From JASBTN01 sp965228805 (GTDB lineage: Bacteria; Pseudomonadota; Alphaproteobacteria; Rhodobacterales; Rhodobacteraceae), in the NCBI RefSeq assembly GCF_965228805.1, contig NZ_CBDDIE010000003.1, positions 2,852,001 to 2,916,000 on the forward strand: a DNA stretch of 64,000 nucleotides, given 5' to 3'. The translations under genes and the position numbers were made by a program. Shown here piece by piece: positions 61,114 to 64,000 of this stretch (within the stretch, counting starts at the first letter, position 1; each line of letters starts with the position of its first letter). The notes below the pieces were generated by a model. That model was not told the DNA's origin. It searched no databases and was given only the letters and a program-made list of their open reading frames with translations.

Positions 61114-64000
61114 ATGAGCGACCAGAAGATCAGCCTGAACGACCGGTTTGACCTGGAAAAAAGCCCGGTCCTGATGAATGGCACACAGGCGCTCGTGCGC
61201 CTGATGCTGATGCAGAAGGCCCGCGACAAGGCGGCCGGGCTGAACACGGCTGGCTATGTGACGGGCTATCGCGGCTCGCCGGTCGGGGGCGTCGACCTGT
61301 GGATGAGCCGCTCGCAAAAGATCCTGAACGCGGCGGATGTAACGTTCGAACCCGGCTTGAACGAGGACCTTGCGGCGACCGCGCTCTGGGGGAGCCAGCA
61401 GGCGGAGCTGCGCGGCGAAGGCAAGTTCGACGGTGTCTTCGGGTTGTGGTACGGCAAGGGGCCGGGGGTGGATCGCACCGGCGACGTGATGCGCCACGCC
61501 AACATGGCGGGTTCCTCCACCCATGGCGGCGTGCTGATGGCGATGGGCGATGACCACACCGGCGAAAGCTCCACCACGCTGCACCAAAGCGACTGGGCGA
61601 TGGTCGATGCCTATATGCCGGTGCTTAGCCCGGCGGGGGTGCAGGAGATCCTGGACCTGGGCATCTACGGCTTCGCGCTCAGCCGATTTGCGGGCGTCTG
61701 GGCCGGGCTCAAGGTGATGAAGGACACGGTCGAGGCGACAGCGGTTGTCGACGGCCGCCCGGACCGGATGCAATTGGTTTTGCCGGAATTCGAGATGCCC
61801 GAGGGCGAGCTGAACATCCGCCTCGCCGACACCCCGGTCGCGCAGGAAGCGCGCATGATCGACTACAAGAGGTTCGCCGCCGAAGCCTTTGCACGGGCGA
61901 ATAAAATCGACCGTCGGGTCTGGGGGCGGGCCGGGGCCAAGATCGGCTTTGTCGCCGCCGGCAAGAACTGGCTGGACCTTGAACACGCGCTGACCCTTCT
62001 GGGCATCGATGGCGAAGAAGCCGACCGCCTGGGCGTGACCACCTACAAGGTCGCGCAGACCTGGCCGCTGGACATGCTCAGCTTTCATGAATGGGCCGAA
62101 GGGCTCGACCTGATCGTGGTGGTGGAAGAGAAACGCAAGCTGATCGAGGTGCAGATCAAGGAAGCCATCTTCGACGACCGCCGCGGTCGGCGCGTCTATG
62201 GCTGGCACAAGGGCGACCTGTGGGAAAACGGCCGTCGCACCGAGCTGTTCCCGACCCGTTTCGCGCTGGACCCGATCATGATCGCCGAAAAACTGGGCGG
62301 CATTCTGATCGAAGAAGGGCGCGGCACGGAGGCCGTGAAGGCCGGGCTGGAAAAGCTGGCCGAGGCGCGCAAGGCCGACAATGCCGAGGAACTGGCAGCG
62401 CGTCTGCCCTATTTCTGTTCGGGCTGTCCGCACAATACCTCCACACGTCTGCCGGATGGCAGCCGCGCCTATGCCGGGATCGGTTGTCACTACATGGTGC
62501 AATGGATGGATCGCGATACGGTCGGCTTTACCCAGATGGGTGGCGAGGGCGCGAACTGGATCGGCGAGGCGCCGTTTTCGAACACCAAGCACGTGTTCCA
62601 GAACCTGGGCGACGGGACCTACAACCACTCCGGCGCGCAGGCCATACGGGCCGCGCTCGCGGCGGGCACGACGATCACCTACAAGATCCTGTTCAATGAC
62701 GCGGTCGCCATGACCGGCGGGCAGACCAACGAGGGCGGGCTGACCGCGCTGCGCATCGCGCAGGAGGTCAAGGCCATGGGGGTCGACCACCTGGCCCTGG
62801 TCTATGACGACAAAGAGGATGTGGACGTCACCGCCTTCCCGCCGGGCACGCAGATATTCCCGCGTGAAGAACTGCTGGATGTGGAGCGGAAATTCCGCGA
62901 AATCAGCGGTGTATCGGTTATTCTTTATGTCCAGACCTGCGCCGCCGAAAAGCGCCGCCGACGCAAGCGTGGAACTTTCCCGGACCCGGACAAGCGCGTC
63001 TTCATCAACACCGATATCTGCGAGGGTTGCGGCGATTGCGGTGTGCAGTCGAACTGTGTTTCGATCGTGCCGGTTGAGACCGAACTGGGCCGCAAGCGGG
63101 CGATCGACCAGAGCTCGTGCAACAAGGATTTCAGCTGTGTTCAAGGCTTCTGCCCCAGCTTTGTGACCGTCGAAGGCGCGCAGCTGAAGAAGTCGGCCAC
63201 GACCGAGATCGACCTGCCGGACCTACCGGACCCGACCCTGCCGATAATCAACAAGACCCACAATGTGGTGGTGACCGGCGTCGGCGGCACCGGCGTGGTG
63301 ACCGTGGGGGCGATCATGGCCCAGGCGGCCCATATCGACGGCAAGGGCGCGGGCATGATGGAGATGGCCGGGCTGGCCCAGAAGGGCGGCGCGGTCACCG
63401 TGCACCTGCGTCTGGCGGAAAAGCCCGAGGATATCAGCGCGATCCGCGTGGCCACCGGCGAGCTGGATGCGCTGATCGGCGGGGAACTGGTGGTGTCCGC
63501 CGGGGCCAAGACCCTGGGGTTGACCGCGACCGGCCGCACCAAGGCGGTGGTGGACAGCCACGAAACCGTCACCGGCGATTTCACCCGCGACACGGAATTC
63601 CGTATTCCTGGTGATAGGTTGCAGCTCGCTCTTCAAGCGCGCATTCGCGATGGGTTGGCGATGTTTGACGCGACCGAGCTGGCGCGGGTCCTGCTGGGTG
63701 ACAGTATCTTTTCCAACATGATGGTGCTGGGGGCGTCATGGCAAAACGGGCTGGTGCCGCTGAGCCACGCGGCGCTGATGCAGGCCATCGACCTGAACGG
63801 CCAGGCGCCGGAGCGCAACAAGCGTGCGTTTGAGCTGGGCCGCTGGGCGGTACTGCACCCCGAAGAGGTCGCGCGCCTGACCGTGGGCACGGTGGTCGAG
63901 AAGCCCAAGACGCTCGACGAAAAGATCGCATTCCGCGCCGACCACCTGGTGACCTACCAGTCCAAGCGTCTAGCGAAAAGATACCGCAAGCTGGTGGAAC
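61114..64000 (+). CDS. Indolepyruvate:ferredoxin oxidoreductase, fused alpha-beta form (partial)
   Basis: The frame is open from ATG 61114 (GGGGAGGAG upstream) to the window edge, at least 962 codons, with no stop reached. It starts 'MSDQKISLNDRFDLEKSPVLMNGTQALVRLMLMQKARDKAAGLNTAGYVTGYRGSPVGGVD'. The ThDP region shows 'LPYFCSGCPHNTSTRLPDGSRAYAGIGCHYMVQWM' and 'MGGEGANWIGEAPF', then a ferredoxin-like cluster motif 'TDICEGCGDCGVQSNCVSI', and the gamma-type domain 'VVVTGVGGTGVVTVGAIMAQAAHIDGKGAGMMEMAGLAQKGGAVTVHLRL'. It oxidatively decarboxylates aryl pyruvates to aryl-acyl-CoA in aromatic amino-acid breakdown. Complete fused enzymes have about 1150 residues, so roughly 190 C-terminal residues lie beyond the window. 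Confidence 0.93.
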   Translation, partial: MSDQKISLNDRFDLEKSPVLMNGTQALVRLMLMQKARDKAAGLNTAGYVTGYRGSPVGGVDLWMSRSQKILNAADVTFEPGLNEDLAATALWGSQQAELRGEGKFDGVFGLWYGKGPGVDRTGDVMRHANMAGSSTHGGVLMAMGDDHTGESSTTLHQSDWAMVDAYMPVLSPAGVQEILDLGIYGFALSRFAGVWAGLKVMKDTVEATAVVDGRPDRMQLVLPEFEMPEGELNIRLADTPVAQEARMIDYKRFAAEAFARANKIDRRVWGRAGAKIGFVAAGKNWLDLEHALTLLGIDGEEADRLGVTTYKVAQTWPLDMLSFHEWAEGLDLIVVVEEKRKLIEVQIKEAIFDDRRGRRVYGWHKGDLWENGRRTELFPTRFALDPIMIAEKLGGILIEEGRGTEAVKAGLEKLAEARKADNAEELAARLPYFCSGCPHNTSTRLPDGSRAYAGIGCHYMVQWMDRDTVGFTQMGGEGANWIGEAPFSNTKHVFQNLGDGTYNHSGAQAIRAALAAGTTITYKILFNDAVAMTGGQTNEGGLTALRIAQEVKAMGVDHLALVYDDKEDVDVTAFPPGTQIFPREELLDVERKFREISGVSVILYVQTCAAEKRRRRKRGTFPDPDKRVFINTDICEGCGDCGVQSNCVSIVPVETELGRKRAIDQSSCNKDFSCVQGFCPSFVTVEGAQLKKSATTEIDLPDLPDPTLPIINKTHNVVVTGVGGTGVVTVGAIMAQAAHIDGKGAGMMEMAGLAQKGGAVTVHLRLAEKPEDISAIRVATGELDALIGGELVVSAGAKTLGLTATGRTKAVVDSHETVTGDFTRDTEFRIPGDRLQLALQARIRDGLAMFDATELARVLLGDSIFSNMMVLGASWQNGLVPLSHAALMQAIDLNGQAPERNKRAFELGRWAVLHPEEVARLTVGTVVEKPKTLDEKIAFRADHLVTYQSKRLAKRYRKLVE

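Noticed and set aside
61075..63144. Very long open frame on the minus strand opposite the indolepyruvate oxidoreductase
   Set aside because: The plus strand encodes a clear fused oxidoreductase with catalytic and cluster motifs; the antisense frame is open only because of high GC codon bias and matches no family.

Overview
The window looks like chromosome of a marine alphaproteobacterium of the Rhodobacteraceae (Roseobacter group). This is inferred from the high GC coding style, the Aap-type amino-acid transporter, TRAP and Liv-type transporters with FCD-type GntR regulators, a fused indolepyruvate oxidoreductase, and the purL / BolA / CGFS-glutaredoxin cluster. I assign no species.

Layout. 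(1) 0.4-3.7 kb: a mobile element of three overlapping tyrosine recombinases (recombinase-in-trio, RIT type), lower in GC than its surroundings. Its middle recombinase is cut by an in-frame amber codon. Inverted TTATGCCGA motifs lie at its promoter-proximal end. (2) 3.8-12.1 kb: an iron alcohol dehydrogenase, then a GntR regulator divergent from an amino-acid ABC importer (aapJQMP), a class IV aminotransferase and a frameshifted proC. (3) 12.5-20.3 kb: a minus-strand operon (class III transaminase, semialdehyde dehydrogenase, alanine dehydrogenase, TRAP transporter) that reads as an import-and-degradation route for beta-alanine or a related omega-amino acid, with a divergent XRE-cupin regulator. 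(4) 20.3-32.4 kb: accessory genes including a DUF2189 membrane protein, an SLC13 permease, a GntR regulator, a chimeric remnant of two enzymes, a stress protein, a chemoreceptor, a LysR/DUF2218/DUF3500 group, an amidohydrolase remnant and a cytochrome b561.

(5) 32.4-54.4 kb: a catabolic island. It holds two complete Liv-type ABC importers, two extradiol ring-cleavage dioxygenases, an FAH-family hydrolase, a RidA protein, a 3-hydroxyacid-dehydrogenase-like enzyme, a BKACE protein, two aldehyde dehydrogenases, a GMC alcohol oxidase/dehydrogenase, and IclR, AraC and GntR regulators with recognisable candidate operators. (6) 54.6-59.7 kb: tRNA-Gly(UCC) and housekeeping genes (grxD, BolA, purL). 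(7) 60-64 kb: a LysR gene divergent from a fused indolepyruvate:ferredoxin oxidoreductase that runs off the window.

Several genes are broken: the middle recombinase, proC, the Gfo/TPP-enzyme chimera and the amidohydrolase. All four solute-binding-protein genes that head or precede permease genes are followed directly by a GC-rich hairpin, a recurring design for differential expression. I found no CRISPR array and no clearly new defence system. The most unusual items are the amber-split RIT element, the two-gene chimera and the compact RidA-containing ring-cleavage operon with paired IclR-type sites.
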